Notes: generated from the sequence alone by a model not told the origin. Counted from the first letter of the stretch, positions 9,208-18,250 are shown. The stretch is 64,000 bases of DNA from Chryseobacterium gambrini (GCF_900156825.1 NZ_FTOV01000005.1:1-64000), one strand, 5' to 3'. Translations and numbers: made by a program.

Positions 9208-10224
9208 ATGAGCGACTCTATAATTTTAGGTATTGAATCGTCCTGCGACGATACATCAGCAGCTATCATCAAGGGAAATTCTATTCTTTCGAATATTGCA
9301 GCGAATCAGGCGATCCATAAAGAATATGGCGGTGTGGTTCCTGAGCTGGCTTCGCGTGCGCATCAGCAAAATATTATCCCCGTTGTTGAAAAATCCTTAA
9401 CAAAAGCAAATATACAACAAAATGCAATTTCTGCGATAGGATTTACACGCGGACCGGGACTTTTAGGTTCTCTTCTTGTAGGAACGTCATTTGCTAAGTC
9501 TTTGGCAATGAGTTTGGATGTTCCGCTTATTGAGGTAAACCATCTCCAGGCGCACATTTTAGCCCATTTCATCGAGGATGCAAATCCTGTGCCGCCAAAG
9601 TTCCCTTTTTTGTGTCTTACCGTGAGCGGCGGACATACGATGATTGTTCTGGTGAAAGATTATTTCGACATGGAAATTATCGGGAAAACCATTGATGACG
9701 CCGCAGGAGAAGCATTTGATAAAATCGGGAAAATATTTGACCTCGATTATCCGGCAGGTCCTATTATCGACAGACTGGCTAAAGAAGGAAATCCGGATGC
9801 TTTTACCTTCAATAAACCTAAACTGGAAAATTACGATTATTCGTTCAGCGGAATTAAGACTTCGGTGCTGTATTTTATTCAGAAAGAGGTAAAAAAAGAT
9901 CCTGATTTCATTAAAAATAATATGAATGATCTTTGTGCTTCGGTACAGAAAACGATTATTGAAATTCTGATGAACAAACTGGAAAAGGCAGCGAAAGATT
10001 TAAACATTAATGAAGTGGCGATTGCAGGAGGAGTTTCGGCAAATTCGGCATTGAGAACGGCGATGCAGGACAATCATGAAAAATTGGGCTGGAATATTTA
10101 CATTCCGAAATTTGAATATACTACGGATAACGCGGCGATGATTGCGATGGTTGCTCAGTTAAAATTTGAGCGTGGAGAATTTACTGATCTGAGAACTTCA
10201 GCAACCGCAAAATACGATTTATGA
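9208..10224 (+). CDS. tsaD: tRNA N6-adenosine threonylcarbamoyltransferase TsaD
   Basis: A 338-residue Kae1/TsaD enzyme that transfers the threonylcarbamoyl group to A37 of ANN-decoding tRNAs (t6A). Visible are the N-terminal ATPase-fold motif GIESSCDDTSAAI (8-20), the iron-binding HxxxH as H112 and H116 (NHLQAH), SGGHT near residue 136, and AGGVSANSALR and TDNAAM towards the C-terminus. The start is ATG 9208, supported by the promoter ending at 9199; an upstream start at 9166 would be inside the promoter. A small gene overlaps the stop by 4 bp. MtaB, encoded at 50.6 kb, methylthiolates the t6A product. Confidence 0.97.
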   Translation: MSDSIILGIESSCDDTSAAIIKGNSILSNIAANQAIHKEYGGVVPELASRAHQQNIIPVVEKSLTKANIQQNAISAIGFTRGPGLLGSLLVGTSFAKSLAMSLDVPLIEVNHLQAHILAHFIEDANPVPPKFPFLCLTVSGGHTMIVLVKDYFDMEIIGKTIDDAAGEAFDKIGKIFDLDYPAGPIIDRLAKEGNPDAFTFNKPKLENYDYSFSGIKTSVLYFIQKEVKKDPDFIKNNMNDLCASVQKTIIEILMNKLEKAAKDLNINEVAIAGGVSANSALRTAMQDNHEKLGWNIYIPKFEYTTDNAAMIAMVAQLKFERGEFTDLRTSATAKYDL

Positions 10225-10625
10225 AAATACTGTTAGAGGAAAAAATACTTGGCAAACATTCTAAGAAGAATTCAAAATATTACTGGATCTTAGAAACGGT
10301 AACGGGTAAAAATGAAGCATCAGAGGATTTCGCTGATTATTTTCCGGCAAGTTCAGAAACGGGATATGTTCAGAATATTAAGGAAGAAATTATCGAACAG
10401 ATCAATGCAGAAAATGTTTTCAGTTTTGAATATGAACCGAAAGAAGGAGATTATTTATCCATCAAAAATAATTTAAGAAAAAACGAATATCTGAACTTGA
10501 TTTTCATGAACAATAAATGGATTGAGGAAATTTACACCTGTTCCTACAGAGATTGTGAAGGCGATATTTATACAACGATAAAAACAGGAGTAGCATTTTT
10601 AAGCGAAAATGAAACTTACTTTTAA
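10221..10625 (+). CDS. Hypothetical protein translationally coupled to tsaD
   Basis: A 134-residue soluble, acidic protein that I do not recognise. Its ATG overlaps the tsaD stop codon (ATGA), so the two are probably coupled. There is no signal peptide or membrane segment. Features include a lysine-rich start (KILGKHSKKNSKYYW) and two cysteines in TCSYRDCEGD near residue 112. rsmE follows 42 bp later, so all three may form one operon linked to RNA modification; that role is inference from position only. Confidence 0.75.
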   Translation: MKILLEEKILGKHSKKNSKYYWILETVTGKNEASEDFADYFPASSETGYVQNIKEEIIEQINAENVFSFEYEPKEGDYLSIKNNLRKNEYLNLIFMNNKWIEEIYTCSYRDCEGDIYTTIKTGVAFLSENETYF

Positions 10626-10667
10626 TAATTAGTTAGAAAAATTCAGGCAGATTTTAAATATTTAAAT

Positions 10668-11363
10668 ATGAAACTTTTTTACGGAGAAATTGAAGGAAAT
10701 GTGGTAACGATTAACGATGAAGAACAGCAACACATTGTAAAAGTTCTTCGGATGAAAAATGGTGAAGCCATTCATGTAACGGATGGAAAAGGAAATCTTG
10801 CTTCCGGAAAACTGATGATTGAAGGTAAAAAAGCCCATATTGAAGTGGATGAGATTAAAAATAATCTTCCTGATTTCAGTCCGAAACTTCATATTGCAAT
10901 TGCCCCGACGAAGAATATTGATCGCATTGAATTCTTCGTTGAAAAAGCGGTGGAGATGGGAATTTCAGAAATTACTTTTCTTCAGACAGAAAAAACAGAG
11001 CGAAAAAATATTAATCTTGATAAAATTAAAAAACAGGCAATTGCCGCATCCAAACAGAGTTTACGGTTTCATTTTCCTATAATTAATGATGTAATGAAGA
11101 TTCAGGATTTTCTTAAAAATATTGATCCTGAACATACGTTTGTTGCGCATTGCCACGAGAATCTGGAGCGCGCTGCACTTAAAAACATCCCCCATTTTGA
11201 GTCGATTACTTTTTTGATAGGTCCGGAAGGAGACTTTTCTGAAAAAGAAATTTCCTATTTATCAAATAGTAAAATAAAAGCTGTATCTCTTGGAAGCCAA
11301 AGACTTAGAACTGAAACCGCCGGAATCTTCGTTGCAGCCTGGAATTATTTAAATAAAAATTAA
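10668..11363 (+). CDS. rsmE: 16S rRNA (uracil(1498)-N(3))-methyltransferase RsmE
   Basis: A 231-residue SPOUT methyltransferase that makes m3U1498 in 16S rRNA using S-adenosylmethionine. The N-terminal PUA-like domain covers about residues 1-70 (EEQQHIVKVLRMKNGEAI), and the C-terminal trefoil-knot region has the two diagnostic loops: IGPEGDFSEKE (about 184-194) and LGSQRLRTETA (208-218). Length is normal for the family. It lies 42 bp after the tsaD-linked small gene. Confidence 0.95.
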   Translation: MKLFYGEIEGNVVTINDEEQQHIVKVLRMKNGEAIHVTDGKGNLASGKLMIEGKKAHIEVDEIKNNLPDFSPKLHIAIAPTKNIDRIEFFVEKAVEMGISEITFLQTEKTERKNINLDKIKKQAIAASKQSLRFHFPIINDVMKIQDFLKNIDPEHTFVAHCHENLERAALKNIPHFESITFLIGPEGDFSEKEISYLSNSKIKAVSLGSQRLRTETAGIFVAAWNYLNKN

Positions 11364-11373
11364 TCACTAATAA

Positions 11374-11405
11374 TTGAATACGTTAACAGATTTTTAATAA
11401 TTTCG
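11374..11405 (+). promoter_or_regulatory. Candidate promoter for the surface protein operon
   Basis: TTG (11374-11376), a 21-bp spacer and near-consensus -7 box TAATTTCG (11398-11405) precede the GTG start by about 20 bp. Confidence 0.45.
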
Positions 11406-11424
11406 CACCACAAACTACTATATC

Positions 11425-13458
11425 GTGAAGCGTATATTATTATTTTTAGGATTTTTTCTATCACAACACTTTTTCTCACAACTCGACAACACCCATTATT
11501 TACAGCCCCTGATTTTCGGAAATTACAGTACGGCTACCATTACGGAAGAGTATGTTTATTTATCGACTCCATCCGCGTCGAATATTACTGTTACCGTAAA
11601 ACTGGCAGACGAAATTACCATTCCGAGGCTTTCTGTGTATGACATCACAGCCGGAACGACGACTACCGTAACCAACGGAGCATTAACACTGAGCAACTCA
11701 AAACCGCTTAGGTTATCAATCCTCAATACTTCAAACACGGTAATTGCTCCCGGCTCTACTCCATTAACGGTAGCAACGAATCTTGCAGGGACGGTTATTC
11801 CGGCAAATACAGGAGGTCTTATTTTCAGATCATCCGCTAATTTCTTTGTGAACTACAGAGGACAATCCGGTTCTCAGGCTGGTTCTGTACTTACCAAAGG
11901 AAATGTGGCATTGGGAAAGACCTTCTTCTGGGGAGGAACACCGAATGAATTTACCACCAACATTGCAGAGGTCGGAAATATGGTTTCGATTATGGCATCG
12001 CAGGACAATACAACGGTTACTATTTCAAATATCGATTCGGGAACGGAATTCATTAACGGATCCAATGCAACGCCTATTACGGGAACTATTGTTACCCGAA
12101 CTTTAAATAAGGGTGAATCTTTTGTGCTCTATGCGAAAGTAAAAACAGGTGCATTAAGTTTACAGGACACCGGATGGCTCGGAGCCAAAATAACTGCTGA
12201 TAAAAACGTAGCCGTAACCGTAGGAGGATTGATGCAGCAGGGAAGCACTGATGTAGCAGGAGCTACCAATACAGATTACAGAGATTTTGCTGTAGACCAG
12301 TTAGTTCCTGTAGAACAAATAGGCAACGAATACGTTGTCATGCAGGGAAATGGAGGAAATTATGAAAGAGTTGTTGTTATCGCAACAGAAGCCAACACGA
12401 CAGTAAGCATTAACGGAAGTTCGACTCCAAACTATACTCTGGCCAACATCGGAGACTATGTGGTGATCCCAGGAACGAATTTTATCAGCAAAAATATGTA
12501 CATTAAGACCAATAAGGCATCATACGTATTTCATAAAATATTCGGAAGCTCCGCCCTGAATACGAACAGTTTTATGTTTATCCCGCCATTGTCCTGTTTC
12601 GGACAGAAAGAAGTAAACATGGTTCCGGATGCCAAGCAGATCGGAGCAACCATCTATCCTAATACAGAACTTGCCGTTCTTGCCGCTTCTGGAGCTTCCA
12701 ACGTTCCTACAGTGACGGTAAATGGCACTTCCATTGCTGCTACAACAAGTACAGCCGTTTCCGGAAACACAAACTGGACGAGCTACCGATATGATGTGGC
12801 GAACACAGGAGGAGCATCCAATATAAAAAACGTAAAAATTACTTCTGCAGGAACTATTCAGGCAGAATTGCTGGGCGCAAACAGTGCTGCCGGATTCGGA
12901 GGATATTATTCAGGGTTCGGAACTTCGCCTATTGTAAATATTAATGTGAATACTTCGTATTTAAGGCCCTGTACTTCAGACACCGGAAGTTCTGTTTTAT
13001 CGGTAGGTTCAGGACTGGGAAATTATCAGTGGTACAAAAACGGGACTGCTATTACCAATGCAACCAACAACAGTTATGCAATTCCTTCGGCAGATACCAA
13101 TCCTGCAGAATATAATGTGATTATCAGCGTTCCCGGAGGATGTACGCTTTATTCAAACGTTATTAAAACCTACGAATGCCCATGCTATAAACCGGGAGCT
13201 ACCGGAACTCCGCTGCAAACCGGAATCGGAATTTCCACGAGAGCAGAAAAAAGCAGCGCAAACTGGCCTTCTGATGTAAACAACGGATTTGTTGCACTGG
13301 AATCTAATGACAAAGGTCTTGTGATTACAAGAATGCCGAATCCGGAAACAGCAATTACCAGTCCGGTAGACGGAATGCTTGTATTTGACACAGATGATGT
13401 CTGTCTTAAAATCTATAATGGAACCAAATGGAGCTGTATTAACCAAACCTGTAACTAA
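11425..13458 (+). CDS. Secreted IgGFc-binding-domain-like surface protein
   Basis: A 677-residue predicted exported protein starting at GTG (signal peptide about residues 1-19, MKRILLFLGFFLSQHFFSQ). The central region resembles the IgGFc-binding protein N-terminal domain, with DQLVPVEQIGNEYVVMQGNG and repeated threonine-rich beta strands. An immunoglobulin-like stretch (YQWYKNGTAITNATNNSY) follows, then a C-terminal module ending in GMLVFDTDDVCLKIYNGTKW. This last module recurs in the next gene and in the proteins at 29.3 and 33.7 kb. No standard T9SS C-terminal domain was seen. The next gene starts 2 bp after the stop, indicating an operon. Confidence 0.75.
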   Translation: MKRILLFLGFFLSQHFFSQLDNTHYLQPLIFGNYSTATITEEYVYLSTPSASNITVTVKLADEITIPRLSVYDITAGTTTTVTNGALTLSNSKPLRLSILNTSNTVIAPGSTPLTVATNLAGTVIPANTGGLIFRSSANFFVNYRGQSGSQAGSVLTKGNVALGKTFFWGGTPNEFTTNIAEVGNMVSIMASQDNTTVTISNIDSGTEFINGSNATPITGTIVTRTLNKGESFVLYAKVKTGALSLQDTGWLGAKITADKNVAVTVGGLMQQGSTDVAGATNTDYRDFAVDQLVPVEQIGNEYVVMQGNGGNYERVVVIATEANTTVSINGSSTPNYTLANIGDYVVIPGTNFISKNMYIKTNKASYVFHKIFGSSALNTNSFMFIPPLSCFGQKEVNMVPDAKQIGATIYPNTELAVLAASGASNVPTVTVNGTSIAATTSTAVSGNTNWTSYRYDVANTGGASNIKNVKITSAGTIQAELLGANSAAGFGGYYSGFGTSPIVNINVNTSYLRPCTSDTGSSVLSVGSGLGNYQWYKNGTAITNATNNSYAIPSADTNPAEYNVIISVPGGCTLYSNVIKTYECPCYKPGATGTPLQTGIGISTRAEKSSANWPSDVNNGFVALESNDKGLVITRMPNPETAITSPVDGMLVFDTDDVCLKIYNGTKWSCINQTCN

Positions 13459-13460
13459 CC

Positions 13461-13979
13461 ATGAAATTAAAATTAAGTTTTCTGATCTTATCATTTTTTA
13501 TTTTTTCCACAGCTAACGCACAAATAGGAATAGGTAAAAGCACAGTAACCGGAAGCGGAATACTGGATTTTCCTACAGGAACTACCAAGGGGATTATTCT
13601 TCCTCAGGTTCAGGATAATTCAGGCATGACGAATGTTTCGGGAGGTACTTTCGTTTTTGACGGGGCAACTTCAAAAGTTAAATATTACAATGGTACAGCC
13701 TGGGTAGACCTTACAGATCAGGCAGGAGCCTCAAAAACCTTATTGGCAGGTACAGAACAAAACAGAACTTCTGGGGTTATTATAGGTGCTGCGACTTCTG
13801 CAGCCAGAGGGGTTTTGGTTTTAGAATCATCAAACAAAGCTTTGATTCTGCCTAAAGTTGTGGATCCGGCAACCAATGTGAAGTCTCCAAGCGCAGGAAT
13901 GATGTGTTATGATCCTGTTGCAAAGCTGGTTTGCTTCTACAACGGAAGCAACTGGGCTTTCTGGGGAAATATCGAATAG
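13461..13979 (+). CDS. Secreted protein with tail-type YNG module
   Basis: A 172-residue protein with a signal peptide (MKLKLSFLILSFFIFSTANA) followed by QIGIGKSTVTGSGILDF and GIILPQV. Two copies of a short module are visible: TFVFDGATSKVKYYNGTAWV and MMCYDPVAKLVCFYNGSNW. This matches the C-terminal module of the upstream gene, and the N-terminus resembles the VGINT-type proteins at 29.3 and 33.7 kb. Function is unknown; the pattern is common in secreted Flavobacteriia proteins and resembles phage-tail-like sequences. It is co-transcribed with the preceding gene and followed by a terminator. Confidence 0.75.
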   Translation: MKLKLSFLILSFFIFSTANAQIGIGKSTVTGSGILDFPTGTTKGIILPQVQDNSGMTNVSGGTFVFDGATSKVKYYNGTAWVDLTDQAGASKTLLAGTEQNRTSGVIIGAATSAARGVLVLESSNKALILPKVVDPATNVKSPSAGMMCYDPVAKLVCFYNGSNWAFWGNIE

Positions 13980-14002
13980 AATTTTTCACATAACAAAAAC
14001 AA

Positions 14003-14029
14003 GAGGAAGGCTTTGGGCTTTCCTTTTTT
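14003..14029 (+). terminator. Terminator after the surface protein pair
   Basis: Stem AGGAAGGC / GCTTTCCT (one G-T pair) followed by TTTTT, between convergent genes. Confidence 0.7.
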
Positions 14030-14035
14030 GTTACA

Positions 14036-14698
14036 CTAAGGTTCATCACCTTCAATCTGTTCGTGGATTTTTACAAATTTTCCGCCTTTGTATTTATACG
14101 TTTCATAATGATATTCAACCGGTCCAATATGATATTCAGAGGTAATTTCTTTATTTTCCTTGTGTAAAACAGGATTAAGAATTTTCTTAAAGGTAGAATT
14201 CAGTTGATACTTTCCTGATTTTTTATCAAAAAGCCATAGATAATAGGATTGATCTACCATTCCCGCCCGTTGTGTAAGCTTAATATCTTTATATCCGTCA
14301 AAATTCCAGTCTTCATCGAAAGAAAAGTCAACTTCATAATCATGATATATAAATGTTGAATCTTTGTCTACATGAAATCTCTGAAAAAGTTTTCCGGATT
14401 TCAAAACATCGATTTTTTTGTAATTGATCATTCCGTTTTTCTGCTCTTCACAGAAAATCTGATATTTAAAACCATTTGACTTTTCCGTAAGCGTGTACTT
14501 TCTTATAATAACCGACATTTCCTTTTCATCCTCCCTTTGTTGTCTTTTAATTTCTTCATCGCTTAATTCTTTTTCTTTAGGCTGTAAATCTTGTATAACT
14601 ATCGGAGAATCCTCTACAATTTTTGGAGACTTAGGGGATTCTGTCTTTTTGCAGGAAAAAAACAAAAGTAAGAGCATTATGGCAATGGAGAATTTCAT
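14036..14698 (-). CDS. Hypothetical lipoprotein
   Basis: A 220-residue predicted lipoprotein: hydrophobic N-terminus and lipobox FFSC with Cys16 (MKFSIAIMLLLLFFSC), then a lysine/glutamate-rich linker and a beta-rich region. The pattern DVDFSFDEDWNFDGYKDIKL-like (VDFSFDEDWNFDGYKDIKL near residue 128) resembles the FG-GAP/XAC2610-type asp-rich repeat found in many secreted proteins of unknown role. It begins 3 bp after trmH, so the two are probably co-transcribed. No specific function can be assigned. Confidence 0.75.
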   Translation of the reverse strand: MKFSIAIMLLLLFFSCKKTESPKSPKIVEDSPIVIQDLQPKEKELSDEEIKRQQREDEKEMSVIIRKYTLTEKSNGFKYQIFCEEQKNGMINYKKIDVLKSGKLFQRFHVDKDSTFIYHDYEVDFSFDEDWNFDGYKDIKLTQRAGMVDQSYYLWLFDKKSGKYQLNSTFKKILNPVLHKENKEITSEYHIGPVEYHYETYKYKGGKFVKIHEQIEGDEP

Positions 14699-14701
14699 CT
14701 T

Positions 14702-15373
14702 TTAAAATTCAAGATCATTATCTTTTAAATATTTATCAAAAATCTGCTGTCCGCTTCTTATGGAGTTTACTGCCCAACGGATTTTCATCCTCAGGAGTTT
14801 TTCTTCATTCAGTTTATAATCGATATCAGATTTTAATAATTTCTGCTTCAGTTCATACATACAAATGGAAGCGGCTACGGAAACATTAAAACTTCGGGTA
14901 AAACCATACATCGGAATTGCCAGCGTTTCGTCGGCAAAATCCAGAATTTCCTGAGAAACACCTTCCATTTCGGTTCCGAAAACCAATGCAATGGGTTCTG
15001 TAATTTCGTATTCGGGCAGCATTTTGGCATTATTTTCCAGCGATACTGCAACAATTTTATAGCCTCTGTCTTTTATATTCTGAAAAGATTCCATGCTTCT
15101 CGGCATTTTTTCCACTTCCACCCATGTATCTGCGCCTTTTGTAACACGAAGATTGGGTTCAAAACTGTATTCTTCCTGCAAGGCCACCACTTTATGAAAA
15201 CCGCACGCTTCCACAGAACGCACAATTGCGGCTGCATTCCTGAACTGATAGACATCTTCCACCACCGGAAGAATAAAATCTGAACTTTCCGGCGCAAAAT
15301 GCTCGATCTTCTGTAATCTTTCTTCCGTTAAAAACTGCTTTAAATACTCAAAAGTTTGCTGTAAATCTTTCAT
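14702..15373 (-). CDS. trmH: tRNA/rRNA 2'-O-methyltransferase, TrmH-type SPOUT
   Basis: A 223-residue SPOUT-class RNA ribose methyltransferase. The three family motifs are visible: motif 1 RNAAAIVRSVEACG (about 45-58), motif 2 FGTEMEGVS (132-140) and motif 3 around SFNVSVAASI (161-170). The N- and C-terminal extensions fit TrmH, which makes Gm18 in tRNA, better than the rRNA enzyme RlmB, but the RNA substrate is not proved by sequence. It is divergent from the asparaginase gene and followed by a lipoprotein gene. Confidence 0.88.
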   Translation of the reverse strand: MKDLQQTFEYLKQFLTEERLQKIEHFAPESSDFILPVVEDVYQFRNAAAIVRSVEACGFHKVVALQEEYSFEPNLRVTKGADTWVEVEKMPRSMESFQNIKDRGYKIVAVSLENNAKMLPEYEITEPIALVFGTEMEGVSQEILDFADETLAIPMYGFTRSFNVSVAASICMYELKQKLLKSDIDYKLNEEKLLRMKIRWAVNSIRSGQQIFDKYLKDNDLEF

Positions 15374-15452
15374 TCATTTTCAAATCTTTGCAAATTAACG
15401 TAAATTTGAGGAATCCTGCGAATGGAGGATAAAAATCTAAGAAAAGTCCTGT

Positions 15453-16466
15453 ATGAAAAGAAAAGTCCTGTTGATATACACCGGTGGAACGATCGGTATG
15501 GAGAAAGATTATGAAAGCGGAAGCCTTCGTGCGTTTGATTTCGGAAATATTTTTGAAAAAATGCCCGAAATGAAGCTGATGGAATGCGAAGTTTTTGTAC
15601 ATCCTTTTGAAAAACCGCTGGATTCTTCGGACATGGGACCTGAAGAATGGAAAATTATCGCTCATTATATTCAGAAAAATTATCATCAGTTCGACGGATT
15701 TTTAATTCTGCATGGTACAGACACGATGTCTTACACCGCTTCTGCATTGAGTTTTATGCTGAAAGGATTGAAAAAACCCGTTATTTTAACGGGTTCACAG
15801 CTACCGATCGGGGATTTACGGACCGACGCGAAAGAAAATCTTCTCACGAGTCTGTATTATGCAAGTCTGTATGAAAATGACGAAGCGGTTATTCAGGAAG
15901 TGGCGATTTATTTTGAATATAAATTGTTGAGAGGAAACCGTACCCTGAAATATTCTGCGGAGTATTTTGATGCGTATGCAAGTCCGAACTACCCTATTCT
16001 CGGACAATCTGGAGTTCATCTGAACATTATTAAGGATAATCTTCTTCGGGATCATTCTGCTGGAGAATTTCACGTTGACGATCATATTTCGGAAGATATT
16101 ATTTTCTGGAGAATTTTTCCGGGCATGAACCTGAATCACTTCAAAGAAATTCCAAAAATGAAGGTTCTTATTCTTCAGGTTTTTGGTTCGGGAACCATTT
16201 TCAGCAGCGAAAAAACGGTGGAAACTTTGCAGCAGATCCGAGATAACGGAACTGAAATCGTGGTGGTAAGTCAGTGTATTTCAGGAGGAATATCGTTCGG
16301 AAAATACGAAAACAGCAATATTTTCTCAAGAATCGGAGCCATCAGCGGAAAAGATATGACTGCTGAAAGTGCTATTACCAAAGCGATGCATTTAATTGAC
16401 AATCCCAACTACACCGGAAGCTTTGCAGACAACTTCTCCCAAAGCCTTTGTGGAGAAATTTCCTGA
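15453..16466 (+). CDS. ansA: Type I (cytoplasmic) asparaginase
   Basis: A 337-residue asparaginase hydrolysing asparagine to aspartate and ammonia. Both catalytic motifs are present: TGGTIGM (10-16, first threonine) and HGTDTMSYTAS (87-97, second threonine and aspartate). No signal peptide is present, so it is the cytosolic type. Length matches family I. A perfect -7 box TAAATTTG lies at 15401-15408 in the 79-bp space shared with divergent trmH. Confidence 0.95.
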   Translation: MKRKVLLIYTGGTIGMEKDYESGSLRAFDFGNIFEKMPEMKLMECEVFVHPFEKPLDSSDMGPEEWKIIAHYIQKNYHQFDGFLILHGTDTMSYTASALSFMLKGLKKPVILTGSQLPIGDLRTDAKENLLTSLYYASLYENDEAVIQEVAIYFEYKLLRGNRTLKYSAEYFDAYASPNYPILGQSGVHLNIIKDNLLRDHSAGEFHVDDHISEDIIFWRIFPGMNLNHFKEIPKMKVLILQVFGSGTIFSSEKTVETLQQIRDNGTEIVVVSQCISGGISFGKYENSNIFSRIGAISGKDMTAESAITKAMHLIDNPNYTGSFADNFSQSLCGEIS

Positions 16467-16483
16467 TAAAATTGCATTTTGAG

Positions 16484-16514
16484 TTTGCAGATTCCGGAAA
16501 ATAGTCTATTTTTG
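16484..16514 (+). promoter_or_regulatory. Promoter of tRNA-Ser
   Basis: A full Bacteroidetes promoter: TTTG (16484-16487), 19-bp spacer, TATTTTTG (16507-16514). The predicted start is about 10 bp before the tRNA. Confidence 0.75.
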
Positions 16515-16529
16515 CAATCTCAAATACAA

Positions 16530-16616
16530 AGAGAGGTGTCCGAGTGGTTGAAGGAGCTACCCTGGAAAGGTAGTATACGGGTAACTGTATCGAGGGTTCG
16601 AATCCCTTCCTCTCTG
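16530..16616 (+). tRNA. tRNA-Ser (anticodon GGA)
   Basis: An 87-nt class II tRNA: acceptor AGAGAGG / CCTCTCT, anticodon stem CTACC / GGTAG with loop CTGGAAA giving anticodon GGA, a long variable arm as expected for serine, and T-loop GGTTCGAATCC. CCA is not encoded. A consensus promoter and a terminator flank it, so it is a single-gene unit. Confidence 0.95.
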
Positions 16617-16622
16617 CAGATA

Positions 16623-16653
16623 AAAAGTCTTAGGTTTTACTTAAGACTTTTTT
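16623..16653 (+). terminator. Terminator of tRNA-Ser
   Basis: A 10-bp stem AAAAGTCTTA / TAAGACTTTT followed by a T run, 7 bp after the tRNA. Confidence 0.85.
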
Positions 16654-16689
16654 GTTTTTTCAAGTTTATGGTCTTAGTATGATACTTCT

Positions 16690-16785
16690 TTTTAACGCGA
16701 AGAGCGCGAAGATTTTCTTTTAAAAACTTACTGGATATTTTTAAGTTCGCAAAGGCGTTCTACTCAGCAAAGAACTCAAAGATTT
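16690..16785. repeat. Degenerate GCGAAG / GCAAAG repeat region
   Basis: This spacer contains several related short words: GCGAAGAGCGCGAAGATTTT, TTCGCAAAGGCG, AGCAAAGAACTCAAAGATTTT. Similar degenerate iterations occur in Flavobacteriia intergenic regions. No gene is visible here. Confidence 0.4.
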
Positions 16786-16813
16786 TTCAATGATGACAAA
16801 TTGCGGACAATCA

Positions 16814-17206
16814 TTAAAATTTTGAACATAGATAATCTAGCAAACTTTCGCCGATGGAATCTGGAACAATATCATTTTCGATACCAAAACCATTACCTGA
16901 TTTTATTAAAATACCATTTCGATAATCTGCATAACTTTCTAAAGCCATCGTTTTTTCTTCGCACTTAAATTTATATTTTTCAAGTGAAACGATACCACTT
17001 TTTTTAATAGTTCCTTTTTTTGTTTTCACAATTTTATCGGTTCTCACAATTTTTAACCAAGTTCCAATGTAATCTGTATGATTTCGTTTTTTATAATCCT
17101 TTACATAGTACTCACTGTTATCCCTGTCGTTTCCTACGTATTCCCATTCGGTCTGTGCATAAGAAAATAAGGGAATAAAAAGAAGAATGAAGAGTAGTTT
17201 TTTCAT
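16814..17206 (-). CDS. Exported protein resembling surface-adhesin E domain
   Basis: A 130-residue protein with a clear signal peptide (MKKLLFILLFIPLFSYAQ). The mature part starts TEWEYVGNDRDNSEYYVKD and continues with GTWLKIV, CEEKTMALESYADY and a C-terminal amphipathic segment, a layout like the small surface-adhesin E (Adhesin_E) family: W near the start, a Y/D-rich strand, then W-x-K/R strand. The match is by pattern only. It stands alone between the repeat region and a terminator. Confidence 0.7.
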   Translation of the reverse strand: MKKLLFILLFIPLFSYAQTEWEYVGNDRDNSEYYVKDYKKRNHTDYIGTWLKIVRTDKIVKTKKGTIKKSGIVSLEKYKFKCEEKTMALESYADYRNGILIKSGNGFGIENDIVPDSIGESLLDYLCSKF

Positions 17207-17264
17207 AGTTCAGTTTTTTCAAATATAGGAAAAAGAGAAAAAAGAATTTTACGTGAAGTCATAA

Positions 17265-17292
17265 AAAATCCCAGTTTTTCAACCGGGATTTT
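17265..17292 (-). terminator. Terminator after the 239-residue hypothetical gene
   Basis: Stem AAAATCCC / GGGATTTT, with T run on the minus strand, downstream of the gene ending at 17359. Confidence 0.7.
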
Positions 17293-17358
17293 CTGTTTGA
17301 AAAAGTACCAACTAATTTCAAACTACAATTTAGCTATATGAATGTTTTGGTGTTTTGG

Positions 17359-18078
17359 TTAATTGCACATCGTTAAAAACTGATGACTCATCTGTACTTT
17401 GAATCTCGCGTCTGATTTCAGCTTAGAATAGATCATGCTTTCAAAAGCCTGTACTTCTTTTAATTTCTGATCAATATATTCTGCGATCTGAACAACGGAA
17501 AACAGAAAATCTCTGTATACCGCAATATTCACCGTTTGTCCGTGAACCGGAAGATAGGCTTTCAGAAAAGGAATTGTCGCCTGATGCTGATTGTAGTTTA
17601 CACAGTATCCCGCTCCTTCACGCGAAGTGATGATCTCAAAATCATTGATAAAATCCAGCACGTTTTTATCTTCCTTATTGTTATTTTTCGACAAGTATCT
17701 GTTGATTTTATCCAAAATATGCTGTGCATATTCCATCATCGTAACGGTTTTCCATTCGAACTGATGATTGATTTTTTTTGAATTTCTGGCAGGCTTTCCG
17801 TTTTCACAGGTTGTGCAGAAAGAAATCCCGATTTTGTCGTAATAAGGAAAAAAGCAGTCTTTGATCTGTATGGAAGCATCTGCCTGAAGTCTATCGTTGG
17901 CAAAGTTGTAATACAGATAAGGGCTGTACAGATCCGAAAGTGCTTTCAGATAGTCGGTTTCACTTGTATTCTTATATTCCTCAAACCATTTTTCAAGGTT
18001 GTCGTAATAGGTATTTTCAAACTCTTTAAAACTTAGATATAATGGCAGTTCCATAGCTTCGTAATTTTGATAAGACAA
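17359..18078 (-). CDS. Hypothetical cytoplasmic protein
   Basis: A 239-residue protein with no signal peptide or membrane segment, and no family that I recognise. It is rich in aromatic residues and has a CTTCENGKPARN segment (two cysteines) near residue 88, which could bind metal. A start at the internal methionine MELPLYLSFKEF (residue 9) is equally possible. It is a single gene with a terminator downstream; upstream lies the repeat-bearing spacer next to the M20 peptidase. Confidence 0.7.
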   Translation of the reverse strand: MSYQNYEAMELPLYLSFKEFENTYYDNLEKWFEEYKNTSETDYLKALSDLYSPYLYYNFANDRLQADASIQIKDCFFPYYDKIGISFCTTCENGKPARNSKKINHQFEWKTVTMMEYAQHILDKINRYLSKNNNKEDKNVLDFINDFEIITSREGAGYCVNYNQHQATIPFLKAYLPVHGQTVNIAVYRDFLFSVVQIAEYIDQKLKEVQAFESMIYSKLKSDARFKVQMSHQFLTMCN

Positions 18079-18250
18079 AGCTATTGCGGTAATGCGACAA
18101 AACTCGACGTGTTATTTTTTAGTTTTGAATTTTTTTTTGAATTGATGATTTTGGATTGATGTAATAAAGTGAATACGATCTAAAATACTTCCACTGATTC
18201 GCGCTCAGGATAACATTACAAACACCGACTGCCTGAAATTTAATTGTAAG

